Positions 12,138-23,470 of a stretch of 64,000 bases of DNA are shown here, one piece after another. This DNA is from Zingiber officinale (lineage: Eukaryota; Streptophyta; Magnoliopsida; Zingiberales; Zingiberaceae): assembly GCF_018446385.1 (NCBI RefSeq), contig NC_055991.1, positions 118,587,794-118,651,793 on the forward strand. Direction: 5' to 3'. Under the pieces are notes generated by a model that worked only from the letters and a program-made list of their open reading frames with translations, was not told where the DNA came from and did not search any database. Position numbers and translations under genes: made by a program. How positions within the stretch are numbered: the stretch's first letter is position 1; each line of letters opens with the position of its first letter.

Positions 12138-13285
12138 TGTTGGTGCGGTTAGCACTAACGGTCTAACCCAAGTTTTGATGAATGACAAATTAGGTTAAGT
12201 TAGGTTTGTCGTTATCTAACACTCTGATCGAGTGTGCAGGCGAAGTCCAGACCGGTCGACAGGCTGACCGGATGTCTGGCACGAAGTCCAAGCGGGTTGA
12301 CGGGCTGACTGGATGCTTGGCACGAAGTCCAAATAGGTCGACGGGCTGACCGGACATTTGACACGAAGTACAAGCGGGTCGACGGGATAACCGGACGCTT
12401 GGCACGAAGTCCAGCTAGGTCGAAGGGCTGACTAGATAGCTGGCGAGAAGTCCAGACGGGTCGAAGGGCTGACCGGACGTCTGGCAGGTGAGTAAAGGTA
12501 AGTCACTGGAGGGGAGTGACGGTGAGGACGTGTTCCCGGGAAGGGAACATTAGGCGTCGATCCGGCCTAGATCTATTTCGGATATCTAAGTCGAGATCGT
12601 GACTAGATTCCGGTCTCGGAAAAATGAAATCTAAGTCATACTTTTTATGTTGAACTTATAAATTGTGCTAACACTTTATTTTACAGGATATACATTATCT
12701 ATTTGCCTCGAACTAATCTTGTCTTGCAGGAAAGATGTTCCCTGGAGAAAGGTGGTCCGGGCGCCCGGAGGTTTGGGCGCCCGGAAGGGATCCGAGCGCC
12801 CGGAGGCGAATTCTATCCTGATCGGGACGTCAACACGTGGAGCTCACTAGTTGGACCTGCTACGTCACACCAGGGCGCTCGGAAGGGATCCAGGCGCCCC
12901 GAGCATCATATAAAAGAAGGGTCAGGGCTGGAGCTTTAAAACAAAACTCTGAATTGAAGAACTCGCTCTCCTGTGCTCTTGCGACGCTACAAAGCTCCAA
13001 CAAACGCGCTGCTTCTTTTTTTAAGTCTCTTATTTTGTCGGTATTGCTTTAATTCTTTCATTAGCATTTTCTGTACTTAGTTTATAATATCTTTTGAACT
13101 ACTAGTGAATTTCCCATCAAAAGCACCCTTGTGTGCGGGCCTTGGAGTAGGAGTCGCCAAAGGCTCCGAACCAAGTAAATCCTTGCGTTCTCTTTGGCTT
13201 GTTCTTTTCTTTTCCGCTGCGCTTATTCGCTTCGAAATTTTTGTAATCGATATTCAACCCCCCTATCGAAATTCACGATCCAACA
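12138..13285 (+). mobile_element. LTR, SIRE-like subfamily B (+), 3' LTR position
   Basis: It starts TGTTGGTGCGGTTAGC, ends GATCCAACA and is preceded by a polypurine tract, so it sits in the 3' LTR position of a plus-strand element. It is architecturally like the LTR at 4961-6466 but clearly diverged, so the two are not a simple pair. From 12241 to about 12486 it holds about six copies of a 41-bp unit (AAGTCCA...GGTCGACGGGCTGACCGGA). Confidence 0.75.
12241..12486. repeat. 41-bp tandem repeat in LTR B
   Basis: About six imperfect copies with the core GAAGTCCAG, GGTCGACGGGCTGACCGGA and TGGCAC. A related degenerate array in opposite orientation is in the minus LTR at about 14500-14660. Confidence 0.8.
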
Positions 13286-13736
13286 CATTGTTCCGGATCA
13301 AGTAGATTTCCAGAGTTGTCAACTGGTGGTCTATAGGCTTTTGTGACGCTGAGTCATTGGTCGAAGTCCGTCTTCAAGTAGACCTCCATCCTTTTCTTCC
13401 AGTACGAAAAATCATCCCCGTTGAATAGGGGAGGATGCACTGTACTGAAGCCTTCGATTTGAGACATCCTGCACACAAGAGAGTAGCTAGATAAGCAAAG
13501 TCCCAAGACTTGGTCTTGGATTAGTAGTGCGGGAAGAAATAGAAATAATAAAGAAAACTAAATTGGTGTTGCACCAATTTAGATTAACTGCAACGAGAAA
13601 ATATTTCCTAAAAGGTAATTGTACCAGTTTGGAATTATGCGAAAAGCTGAAAAGTCGAAAAAAATAAAAAAAATGTCACCCCCTTGTCTGACTGGTGGTC
13701 GCACCAAATCAGAGCGGTACCGCCTCTGATATCACT
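13286..13736 (-). pseudogene. 5' gag stub of a minus-strand SIRE-like copia element
   Basis: Read on the minus strand, a Gag start (MSQIEGFSTVHPPLFNGDD-like) lies near 13,470, followed by 'YWKKRMEVYLKTDFD' and a stop. A primer-binding-like GATATCAGAG complement sits next to the LTR at 13737. The stub ends abruptly at 13285, where the plus-strand LTR B begins, so the rest of the element is missing. Confidence 0.7.
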
Positions 13737-14766
13737 TGTTGGATCGTGATCGTTCGATAGAGGGGGGGGGGGGTGAATATCGAAAAACTTTCGTAAAGAG
13801 TTAAGCAGCGGAAAAAGAATAAGCGAAAAGAACAATGCTGACACAGTTCGATTTACTTGGTTCGGAGCCTGTGTCGACTCCTACTCCAAGGCCCGCACAC
13901 AAGGGCGCTTTCGATGGGCAATCACTAATTAATTCGAAAGATTATTACAGGACTAAGTACAGAATTAATTAGGAAAAATAAAAACCGACAATTAGTAAAG
14001 AAAGAGCGAACTAGAACTTTGTCGGAGAGCTTTCGCAGCGTCGCAGGAGCACCAGAGATCGAATTGAGAGTTGTTGTTGGAGCTTCAGCCTTGACCCTCC
14101 TTATATAGGAGGTCCGTGGCGCCTGGAGCCTTCAGGGCGCCCTGGTTGTGACGTAGCCGAGCCAACCAGCGAACTCCACGCGACTCAGTGACGTTGGGGA
14201 TAAGTTCTCGCCTCCGAGCGCCCAGGTACCTCCTAGGCGCCTGGACCTTGATTTCCAGCAGCTTCCTTCCTGCAAGAAAATGTTAGTCCGAGGCACTTAT
14301 ATCTCCTACAAAATAGATTATTAGCACAATTCATAGTTTAACAGAAAGATTATTAATTAGATTCCGTCTCTCCGAGACTAGAATCTAGTCAAGATCTCGA
14401 CTTAGAGCTTCGAAATGGTTCTAAGTCGGATCGGCGCCTAAGTTCCCTTCCCGGGAATGCGTCCTCTCAGTCACTCAACTCTAGTGACTTACCTTCACCT
14501 ACCTGCCAGACGTCCGGTCAACCCTTCGACCCGTCTGGACTTCGCGCCAACTATTCGGTTAGCCCGTCGACCTAGCTGGACTTCGTACATCTGGTCAGCC
14601 CGTCGACCCGTTTGGACTTCGTGCCAAATATCCGGTCAACCCGTCGACCTGTCTGGGCTTCTCCTACACACTCGGTCAGAGTGTTAGATCAACAACAAAA
14701 CTAACTTAAACTATTTTGTCATTCATCAAAACCTAGGCTAGACCGTTAGTGCTAACCGCACCAACA
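13737..14766 (-). mobile_element. LTR, SIRE-like subfamily B (-), 5' LTR position
   Basis: On the plus strand it runs from TGTTGGATCGTG to GCTAACCGCACCAACA, the reverse complement of the LTR at 12138-13285 with some divergence and fewer internal repeat units. It interrupts a subfamily A gag just after a Lys-rich segment (14767). Confidence 0.75.
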
Positions 14767-15242
14767 GCCTTTAACGCCTTCTTCTTTCTTGTACCTGCAA
14801 CCAACGCAACACCTTCCTCGGCCAGAATAGTATCAGTCTGCTCAAATAATCCGTATATTAAATCATTTTTACTTACTTTCGTATTAGAAGTACCTTCGTG
14901 TAACTCAATTAGCTTCTCCCATAATTCCTTTGCACTTGAGAAGGGGCCGACGCGGTTCAGCTCCTCCTTGGTTAGGCCACATTGAAGAGTGTACGTCGCT
15001 TTGGTGTTCGCTTCTACCTTTTTGATAAGAGTCGCGTCCCAGTTCACGTACGGTAGTGGCTTGCCGACACCGTCAATTGTTATCTCCAGCCTGATTTTGA
15101 CGATTATCCAGACTTCAAAGTGAGTCTGGAGATACACCTCCATTCGGCCATTCCAGTAATTGAAGTCATCTCCGCTGAAGAGCGGTGGGCGAGCAGTGCT
15201 ATACCCTTCTTGAAGAGCCATTGAAACGAATCTTGCACACAA
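14767..15242 (-). pseudogene. Gag stub (subfamily A, minus strand), truncated and internally deleted
   Basis: From an ATG near 15220 the frame reads MALQEGYST and then the same conserved blocks as the gag at 6722 ('TLIKKVEANTKATYTLQCG', 'TKEELNRVGPFS', 'AKELWEKLIELHEG'). After 'KVSKNDL' it jumps directly to 'EEGVALVAGTRKKK', skipping roughly 100 residues present in the plus-strand copy, so there is an internal deletion. The 3' part is replaced by the LTR at 13737-14766. Confidence 0.8.
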
Positions 15243-15601
15243 AAAGGAAAAAAAGACAAATATTCAAAGACTTGGTCTTGGATTAGTAGTGCGGGAGAAA
15301 GATAAAAATAACAATTCACTAATTTCAGGAAAAATAATAGAATCTTAATAAAATATTAATAAAAAATTAATAAAAACTAAAAAAATATTATTTCAAACTT
15401 TTGGAAATGCGATATTTCGCTTATGCCGACCAATGATGAAAAGATGAAAATGAATTTTTTGAAAATGATTTTGGAGGGAAAAAAGGAAATGCGTAAGGTT
15501 TTATTTTTAACACAAATAATATCTAATTTTCTTTCAAAATAGGAACCCCCTGCTTGATTGGTGGTTTCACCAAATCAGAGCGGCTTAGCTCTGATACCAA
15601 T
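15243..15601 (-). other. leader between LTR A (-) and its gag, with PBS
   Basis: AT-rich untranslated leader on the minus strand. GCTCTGATACCAAT (about 15588-15601) is the reverse complement of the initiator-Met primer-binding site TGGTATCAGAGC and sits against the LTR end at 15602. Confidence 0.75.
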
Positions 15602-16199
15602 TGTTTGATCGAGAAGCGCTAGAGGGGGGTGAATAGCGCTCGTGACTTTCACGCATTTCATATTCGAAAAACTCGACGAGTAAAGTAGCAGAATAAGAAA
15701 TAAAGACAAGACACAAAGACACCAAGATTTACTTGGTTCGGAGCCTTGGGCGACTCCTACTCCAAGGCCCGTGATCGTTGATCGCTTTCGGTGGACAACA
15801 ACTATAATATCGCAAATTCAGTACAATAAGTGTTTACAATTAAATGTAGAGGAAACTTATATCGACAATAATAAAACATAAAATAGTAGTTCCAGGTTGT
15901 TGGGGACTTGTCATAGTTTAGTCGGAACATCTCTTTAGCAGCTTGTTGCAGAAGGATTGCTTGTTGATTAAATACCCAAGCTACTGGTCGAGATTTTCTT
16001 AAATAGGCTATTGGAGGCGCCTCAAAGCCCCTTATGGGCGCCTCCACAGTGCCGAGTCAACCATGCGGATGAGCGCTGAATCCTTCGCAGCTTATCCAGT
16101 TGAAGGCACCTCCATACACCTAGAGGGTGCCTCCAAGCTTGTCTGAGGCGCCTCCAGCTCCGTCCTAGGCGCCTCCAGCCCTGCTACGTGCGCTGCATC
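15602..16199 (-). mobile_element. LTR subfamily A (-), proximal part, split by a nested element
   Basis: It begins TGTTTGATCGAG, the reverse complement of an LTR 3' end. It contains GGCGCCTCC repeats like the plus-strand LTR A and breaks at the target site GCATC (16195-16199). The remaining part resumes at 23471. Confidence 0.8.
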
Positions 16200-17674
16200 T
16201 GTTAGGACCAAAAGTAGCTAGAGGGGGGGGTGAATAGCTCGTCGCATTCGCTCGTTGCTCGACGTTGCTTGGCGTTGTTTGTTTCTTCAAGAATATGCAG
16301 CGAAAAATACAGAAACAAAACACTCAACGCTAACACTAGGATTTTACTTGGTATCCACCTCTAAAGGAGGTGACTAATCCAAGGATCCACACCACGCACA
16401 CACCCTCCACTATGAATAACACTCCTTTATGGTAACTACCAAAGGCGGAGAAGCCTTACAACACTCTCAATACAAGAAGAAGAAAGGGAAATACAAGATA
16501 AGCAAAAGCTTACAAGATGTGCAGTAAAAACCCTAACCCTAACTTCTCTTCTTGTTGTTGATCCGCCTCTTGACTTGGAAAACCTCCAAGATCCTTCAAG
16601 AACTGGCGATCTTAGCTTCAAGAGCGTTGTGGAGGAGCTGGTGAGAGATCTAGAGTGAATCGGAGAAGAGATGCCGAAGGAATAGTGCGCCTGCGGCCTT
16701 TATCGACGCCAACGGTCGGATCCCGATCGATTCGAATGTTCCCAATCGATCGGGGAGGCTTTGGATCGATCCACGGATCGATCCAGCGCCTATCGATAAA
16801 CGCTGGATCGATCCATGGATCGATCCGGCGCTCCGGGATGCATCCCAATCGATCCACCGATCGATTGGGACATCTGGATCGATCCACGGATCGATCCGAC
16901 CTCTGTTCGCTAGAAAGGCTTGGATCGATCCATCGATCGATCCAGATTGGTTTTGCCCAAAACCAAGTCCCAAGCCTACCAAACCAACACCGGTCAACCT
17001 TGACCTGTTGGTACACCATGCCTAGCATCCGGTCACTCCTTTGACCTGCTAGGACTTCCCACCAAGTGTCCGGTCAATCCCTTTGACCCACTAGGACTTT
17101 TCTATTCATGCCAAGTATCTGGTCACTCCCTTTGACCTACTTGGACTTCCATCAGATGTCTGGTCAATCCCTTTGACCTATCTATATTTCCTCGTGCCAA
17201 GTATCCAGTCAACCCTTTGACCTACTTGGACTTCCCAACACCAGATGTCCGATCATCCTTGATCCATCTGGATTTTCCCTTGCCTGGCTTCACTCACCAG
17301 GACTTTCACCTAGTTTCACTCACTAGGGTTTTCCATCTGCCTAGCTTCACTCACTAGGGCTTTCACCTGGCTTCACTCACCAGGACTTTCACCTAGCTTT
17401 ACTCACTAGGGTTTTCCATCTGCTTAGCTTCACTCACTAGGGCTTTTCTTCTGCCTGGCTTCACTCACTAGGGCTTTTCTTCTGCCTGGCTTCACTCACC
17501 AGGACTTCCCTTCTACCTAACATCCCAGTTAGGACTTCCCAGTCAAGTATCCGGTCAACCTTGACCTACTTGACTCTTCTTCAATCAATTTCTTATTGTC
17601 AAACATCTAAACTCAAACCAAGACTCAGCTTGGTCAACCAGGTCAACCTTGACCTGAGGGATGTTGCACCAACA
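16200..17674 (-). repeat. 3' LTR of the gag-only element
   Basis: On the plus strand it starts TGTTAGGACC and ends GCACCAACA. It contains a telobox-like AAAACCCTAACCCTAAC (about 16528-16543), a GGATCGATCC palindrome array (about 16722-16948), and arrays of 'TTTGACCTACTTGGACTTCC' and 'CTTCACTCACTAGGG' units (17030-17570). Confidence 0.85.
16722..16948. repeat. array of self-complementary GGATCGATCC motifs
   Basis: Many copies of TGGATCGATCCA-like palindromes in pairs separated by short GC-rich spacers. Homologous arrays lie at 22429-22763 (longer) and 18541-18725. Confidence 0.9.
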
Positions 17675-19994
17675 ATCTCCCCCTTTTTGATGTTTGACAA
17701 TACCACAATAACACTTACAATACCACATGTAAGTTAGGCAAATCCTATAGCCTCAATCTTCATGCCACTAGGCAATGAACACATAAATTAGGCTCTTCAT
17801 TCTCCCCCTAAGAGGGCACACTCCCTCTAGGTAATGAAAGCCTAACTTACACCCATTCACAGGTCCTTTCATTCTCCCCCTATTGGCACACATCAACCCA
17901 TCTTTGGGCACACATCAACCCATGCCCCAATTTTGGGTACACATCACCAAATCCATTTGTTGACGACTCTCCCCCTGAAGAGTTGCTCATCGTTGTTCAC
18001 AACATCACTCATTGTGATCAACACGATAATGAAGGTCCCATACCCTTCATTTATCCTTAACTTCTCCCTCAATGTAGACAAATACCCAACCTTGAGCATT
18101 TTCTAACCACTTGAGTTCCCACTTGAAATAATGAGGATATCCACTCCCTATTTCAAGTTCAAAAGCTCATACATGAGCATTTTCTTTACAGAAGGTTAAC
18201 CACCTTCCAAGGTTCATGAAAAATAATTTTTCATGTCTTTAAAGAGTCCCTCCCCCTAAAGACATGGTGGTAACTTCTGTCATTGCACCAATAATGACTT
18301 GGAATCCCTAAACCTTTAGGAAACCCAAATTTAGAAGTTTTGAGGTTCAAATACTCAAAATTTGAAACAAACCTCAACCTAAACTTCAATGAAGTCTTCC
18401 TTAACCAATCCATCCTTGTTTTCACATGAAAACACCCTTTGTATGTATACACATGTATTTTAGGGATTTGGAATGGTTACCTAGACTCAAAGAGGTTCAA
18501 AGGTGCTGAAATCAGGCCTTCCCAGCCCAAAATCAGCAACTTGGATCGATTGGAGTTGGGTTCCAATCGATTGAACCTTTCTGAATCGATCCGCTGATCG
18601 ATTCAGACTACCTGGATCGATCGGCTGATCGATCCAGCGAGCTTCTGCTCGCGGGTGACTTGCCTTTTGAATCGATCCATGGATCGATTCAGGCACTCCA
18701 ATCGATCCATGGATCGATCGGAGCTCTGATAGTTGCTGAAATTCCATTTCAGTCAACTTCAGAAATCCTTAGAAAATTCTACAAAAATCCAAAAATCATG
18801 AAATTTCGTGTAGACATTATTTAGGCCATATACTATCAAAGAAAAATAGTTTTCTATGAAAATACTTCATATTTTCAAAGATTGACACAAACTTGAAATC
18901 TTGCAAAAACTTTAGTGTTTTCTTCAAGTTTGTGTCTAACTATTCAATGGTGATTACTATCAAAAGATAGCCTTCACCAAGGTTTTCCAAAATCTTTTTA
19001 AAACCTTTTAAAAACCAATATCCCATCATGTTCCTTGGGCTTAATGCACATGACTTGTACATTAGCTTTCCCAATGATGGGAAAACACATAACTATGTGT
19101 TTTAATGAACCTAAAAACTCAAAAGAATGCACTAAATCAACATCTTGAGCTTTGTTCATCATCCTAACATCTCACTTGTATCTAATGTGCATTAAACCAC
19201 ATACAAGTCACCTTATAGTCTTTGTGAGATGTAGATTTTGGTTTTGCCCTAATCTAGGGATCATGCATATCTATCTAGGCATTTTAAAGGTATTAGACAT
19301 CCACCTAGGATGTCACTTGTTAATAAGTGTTGCTAAAATGTCATTTGTCCTTAATTACAAGGAATTAAACTAATGCATGATAATGTTATGGCATACATCA
19401 AAATAAAATAACTTTCAAAAGAAAGATTCCTATAACTACATGATGTATGAATGTCATGACATGGTATTTTTGGATTTTGCATAATAAAACATGAATGCAA
19501 AAATAAACATGATGTCATGGCATATGATGAGCAAACAATCATGGCAAAATTTAGCATAAATAAAATATACTTAGATCAACTACCTAAGTATCCTTAAAAT
19601 CTTAGCTAAACTTACAACTTAAACCTAGATTGCCCAATTTCCTTAAGAAAATGTCAAAACCCAACTTGACATTTCTTTAATCTCTTGAATTTATTTTGCC
19701 AATTAAAATTAAGCATATCCTCAAATATTGGCATATTTCATTTTTCCTCAAGAGTAATCCTAAGAAAATACCAAAATCTCAACTTGGTATTTCTTATATT
19801 TTTCCAATTTGTGCCAATTACAATAAAATCAATTTTTCTCAAATTTTGGCACATTTTACTCTTTCAAAGAATAAACAATAATTCCATTTCATTTTCAAAG
19901 GTTAACAAAAACCTTGAAAATGCTTCTTGAGTGTCAATTTCCTCAAAGTTGGGTTAACTACCCTTCTAATCGGAGTTGACACTCTCTAACTCAT
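17675..19994 (-). other. non-coding internal region of the gag-only element
   Basis: This lies between gag and the 3' LTR. It has no domain I recognise and holds only short ORFs. It carries a third GGATCGATCC-type array (18541-18725) and many AT-rich stretches. Near 17,675 the minus strand carries the purine tract that primes plus-strand DNA. Confidence 0.7.
18541..18725. repeat. internal GATCGAT palindrome array
   Basis: At least eight ATCGAT-centred palindromes (for example AATCGATCCATGGATCGATT), of the same type as the LTR arrays but outside the LTRs. Confidence 0.85.
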
Positions 19995-21832
19995 CTATGG
20001 GGTAGAGAAGATGCTCCTAGGAACCCAAAACCTATTGGTGCTCCTTGGATGCTCTAGGTACTCACTAGGAATAACTTCCCTAGATACCTTCCTAGTGACC
20101 TTGTTGAGCTTCTTAGAAGCCTTGGTCACATTTTCTAGGTCAACCCTAGGGATTTCTTCCCTTGTGACCTTCTTTGTGACCTTCTTTGACTTCTTAGAGG
20201 TCTTAGTCACATTTGTTGCAAAAATACTCTTAGGGATGACTTCCCTAGTATTTTTGACTTGGCCACTAGACGTAGGGTTTGTTCCATAACTATATGGAAC
20301 CCTATGGTAAGAGGGCACATCCTTCTTAGCCTTGGGTTTGTATCCCAAACCTCTATGGCCATTAGATGACCTATGTGCTCCTAGACCTAGGCTATGCTCA
20401 TTTTTCCCTTTTAGGATATTTTCCATCCTTTTTAGGGTCTTTTCCATTTTATCAAGTCTTGACCTCAAGACTTGATTTTCCCTCACTAAATCCTTAGGCT
20501 TTGGTCCATGAGCATTTTTGTTTCTAGGCTTGTAACTATGGTCCTTAGTGTGATTGCCTAGATTTTTATCTACACTCCTAGCCTTAGGGGTAGTAGTTTT
20601 GGCATGTAGGGCCACATGCTTTTCCTTAAAGCCCTCATGCTTCCTATTCTTATGGTAAATCGCATTAAAATGATATAAGTTAGAACTATCATGCTTTCTA
20701 CCATAATTTAACGGGGTAGGCTCAATAAAAGTTACCTTCATTTTTACCTTAGAGGCTCCCCCTTGACTTGAGCTTCCTCCTTGAGCCTTGACCACCTTTT
20801 TCCCTTTAGGGCATTGACTCCGATAATGCCCCTTTTGATTGCAAGAGAAACACACAATGTGCTCCTTGCTCTTCTTTGTTCCGGGGATGGTCTCCTTGGG
20901 CTTCACCTTACCTTTTTGTGCCACTTGGCCCTTCTTCTTGGCCAATTTAGGGCACTTGCTCTTGTAGTGCCCATGTTCCCTACACTCAAAGCATATAATA
21001 TGATTTTTATTATTAATTGAAATATTTATACCTTTGCTGTAGGGGTGGCATCTTTTCCTTTGGATCCGGAGGTAGAAGCTTCCTCTTGATCGGACCTTGA
21101 TTCTCCTCCATTTGATTTTTCTTGACTTGTGGAGGTAGAATCTTCTTCCTCCTCTTTGTCTCTTGACCCGGATGTAGAAGCTTCTCCTTCTTCTTGATCC
21201 GGCGTCACCAAGGATTGCTCCCCCTCAATCCTAGAGGTGGAGGCTTCATCATCTTGAATATGAAACAAGGAGTATGCTCCCTCCTTGTTCCCTTCGTTAC
21301 ATTCCCTTGAGGATGAAGCTTCTTGGATTTCCTCTTCTTCGGAGGTTGAGCATCTCTCAACCTCGGAGTCCTCCTCTTGGTCTTGCTCCAAAGAGTCACC
21401 CTCTCTGGATACTTCTTGCTCTTGTATAGTGGAGGGGATCTCTTCATGAAGCTTGGCCAATTTGCTCCATAATTCCTTTGCATCTTCAAATTCTCCAATT
21501 TTGCAAAGGATGGTGCTTGGCAATAAATTGACCAAAAGCTTGGTCACTTTGTCATTTGCATCGCACCTTTGAACTTGCTCTTGGTTCCACTTGCTCCTCT
21601 TGAGAACTTTGCCCTTTGAATTTTTTGGAGCCTTGAAGCCTTCCATTAGAGCAAACCATTGCTCTATCTCCATCATAAGAAAATTTTCGATTCTTGATTT
21701 CCAAGAATCGAAGCTTGTGGATGTGTACGGTGGAGCCACCCTTGTGTCAAATCCAAGTCCATCTTGGAATTGCATCTTGAAGTTGAGCTTGATAAAGTCT
21801 TGAACTTGAAGAATTTGCTCCAACTTCTTCAC
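19995..21832 (-). pseudogene. Gag of the non-autonomous element, with one frame break
   Basis: Two long open frames on the minus strand: 21832-21026 (268 aa) and 20945-19995 (316 aa, open further upstream). The first has the capsid part (start MKKLEQILQ; 'FDSWKSRIENFLM', 'AKELWSKLAKLHEE') and a Glu/Ser-rich tail. The second carries two zinc knuckles: C-F-E-C-R-E-H-G-H-Y-K-S-K-C just before 20945 and C-F-S-C-N-Q-K-G-H-Y-R-S-Q-C near 20850. It ends in a Lys-rich, nucleic-acid-binding tail. The frames are offset by one base near 21030. The second frame reads YSKGINIS through to the first knuckle without a stop. Either a single-base indel or a frameshift site joins them. Confidence 0.75.
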
Positions 21833-21907
21833 CCTCTAGCTTTTCTTGTTATGCTTGACCCTTCCGGCGATGATTCCGGTGAAGAGCGGCCTCGCTCTGA
21901 TACCACT

Positions 21908-23465
21908 TGTTAGGACCAAAAGTAGCTAGAGGGGGGGTGAATAGCTCGTCGCGTTCTCTCGTTGCTCGACGTTGCTTGGCGTTGTTTGTTTCTTCAAGAA
22001 TATGCAGCGGAAAATACAGAAACAAAACACTCAACGCTAACACTAGGATTTTACTTGGTATCCACCTCCAAAGGAGGTGACTAATCCAAGGATCCACACC
22101 ACGCACACACCCTCCACTATGAATAACACTCCTTTATGGTAACTACCAAAGGCGGAGAAGCCTTACAACACTCTCAATACAAGAAGAAGAAAGGGAAATA
22201 CAAGATAAGCAAAAGCTTACAAGATGTGCAGTAAAAACCCTAACCCTAACTTCTCTTCTTGTTGTTGATCCGCCTCTTGACTTGGAAAACCTCCAAGATC
22301 CTTCAAGAACTGGCGATCTTAGCTTCAAGAGCGCTGTGGAGGAGCTGGTGAGAGATCTAGAGTGAATCGGAGAAGAGATGCCGAAGGAATAGTGCGCCTG
22401 CGGCCTTTATCGACGCCAACGGTCGGATCCCGATCGATTCGAATGTTCCCAATCGATCGGGGAGGCTTTGGATCGATCCACGGATCGATCCAGAGCGCCT
22501 CTGTGCTCTGGGAAAAACGCCTGGATCGATCCATGGATCGATCCATGGATCGATCCAGCGCTTATCGCGCGAAGCAGCCGCGTCCCAATCGATCCACTCC
22601 CAATCGATCCACTGATCGATTGGGACATCTGGATCGATCCACGGATCGATCCAGAGGCTCTCTGTTCGCTAGAAAAGGCTTGGATCGATCCACTGATCGA
22701 TCCAGCTCCTGGATCGATCCACTGATCGATCCAGCTCCTGGATCGATCCACTGATCGATCCAGTACTTGGTTTTTGCCCAAAACCAAGTCCCAAGCCTAC
22801 CAAACCAACACCCGGTCAACCTTGACCTGTTGGTACACCATGCCTAGCATCTGGTCACTCCTTTGACCTGCTAGGACTTCCCACCAAGTGTCCGGTCAAT
22901 CCCTTTGACCCACTAGGACTTTTCTATTCATGCCAAGTATCTGGTCACTCCCTTTGACCTACTTGGACTTCCATCAGATGTCTGGTCAATCCCTTTGACC
23001 TATCTATATTTCCTCGTGCCAAGTATCCAGTCAACCCTTTGACCTACTTGGACTTCCCAACACCAGATGTCCGATCATCCTTGATCCATCTGGATTTTCC
23101 CTTGCCTGGCTTCACTCACCAGGACTTTCACCTAGTTTCACTCACTAGGGTTTTCCATCTGCCTAGCTTCACTCACTAGGGCTTTCACCTGGCTTCACTC
23201 ACCAGGACTTTCACCTAGCTTTACTCACTAGGGTTTTCCATCTGCCTAGCTTCACTCACTAGGGCTTTTCTTCTGCCTGGCTTCACTCACCAGGACTTCC
23301 CTTCTACCTAACATCCCAGTTAGGACTTCCCAGTCAAGTATCCGGTCAACCTTGACCTACTTGACTCTTCTTCAATCAATTTCTTATTGTCAAACATCTA
23401 AACTCAAACCAAGACTCAGCTTGGTCAACCAGGTCAACCTTGACCTGAGGGATGTTGCACCAACA
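21908..23465 (-). repeat. 5' LTR of the gag-only element
   Basis: Same termini as the copy at 16200-17674. It differs mainly by a longer GGATCGATCC array (22429-22763) and fewer CTTCACTCAC units. A telobox-like AAACCCTAACCCTAAC lies at about 22235-22250. On the plus strand its left edge adjoins the PBS complement. Confidence 0.85.
22429..22763. repeat. expanded GGATCGATCC palindrome array
   Basis: It contains about a dozen palindromes, including three near-identical CTGGATCGATCCACTGATC units in tandem (about 22678-22763). The homologous array in the other LTR is roughly 100 bp shorter. Confidence 0.9.
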
Positions 23466-23470
23466 GCATC

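Larger units (their letters stand above)
16200..23465 (-). mobile_element. complete gag-only (non-autonomous) copia-like LTR retrotransposon
   Basis: A full 7.27-kb element with LTRs at 16200-17674 and 21908-23465 and perfect 5-bp target duplications GCATC (16195-16199 and 23466-23470). It sits on the minus strand. The PBS complement GCTCTGATACCA abuts 21908, and a polypurine tract (AAAAAGGGGGAGAT on the minus strand) abuts 17674. Only gag is encoded. No protease, integrase, RT or RNase H motif is seen between 17675 and 19994, so it must borrow these functions. The LTRs look nearly identical outside their repeat arrays, suggesting recent insertion. Confidence 0.85.

Noticed and set aside
16618-17044. 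ORFs of 115-136 codons with DRSIDRS/GSIHGSIQ-type repeats on both strands (also 22325-22819)
   Set aside because: They are translations of the GGATCGATCC palindrome array in several frames at once. No domain, and open only because the repeat lacks stops.
17280-17570. CRISPR-like reading of the CTTCACTCACTAGGG repeats
   Set aside because: Units are adjacent and imperfect, without unique spacers, and lie in a plant LTR.
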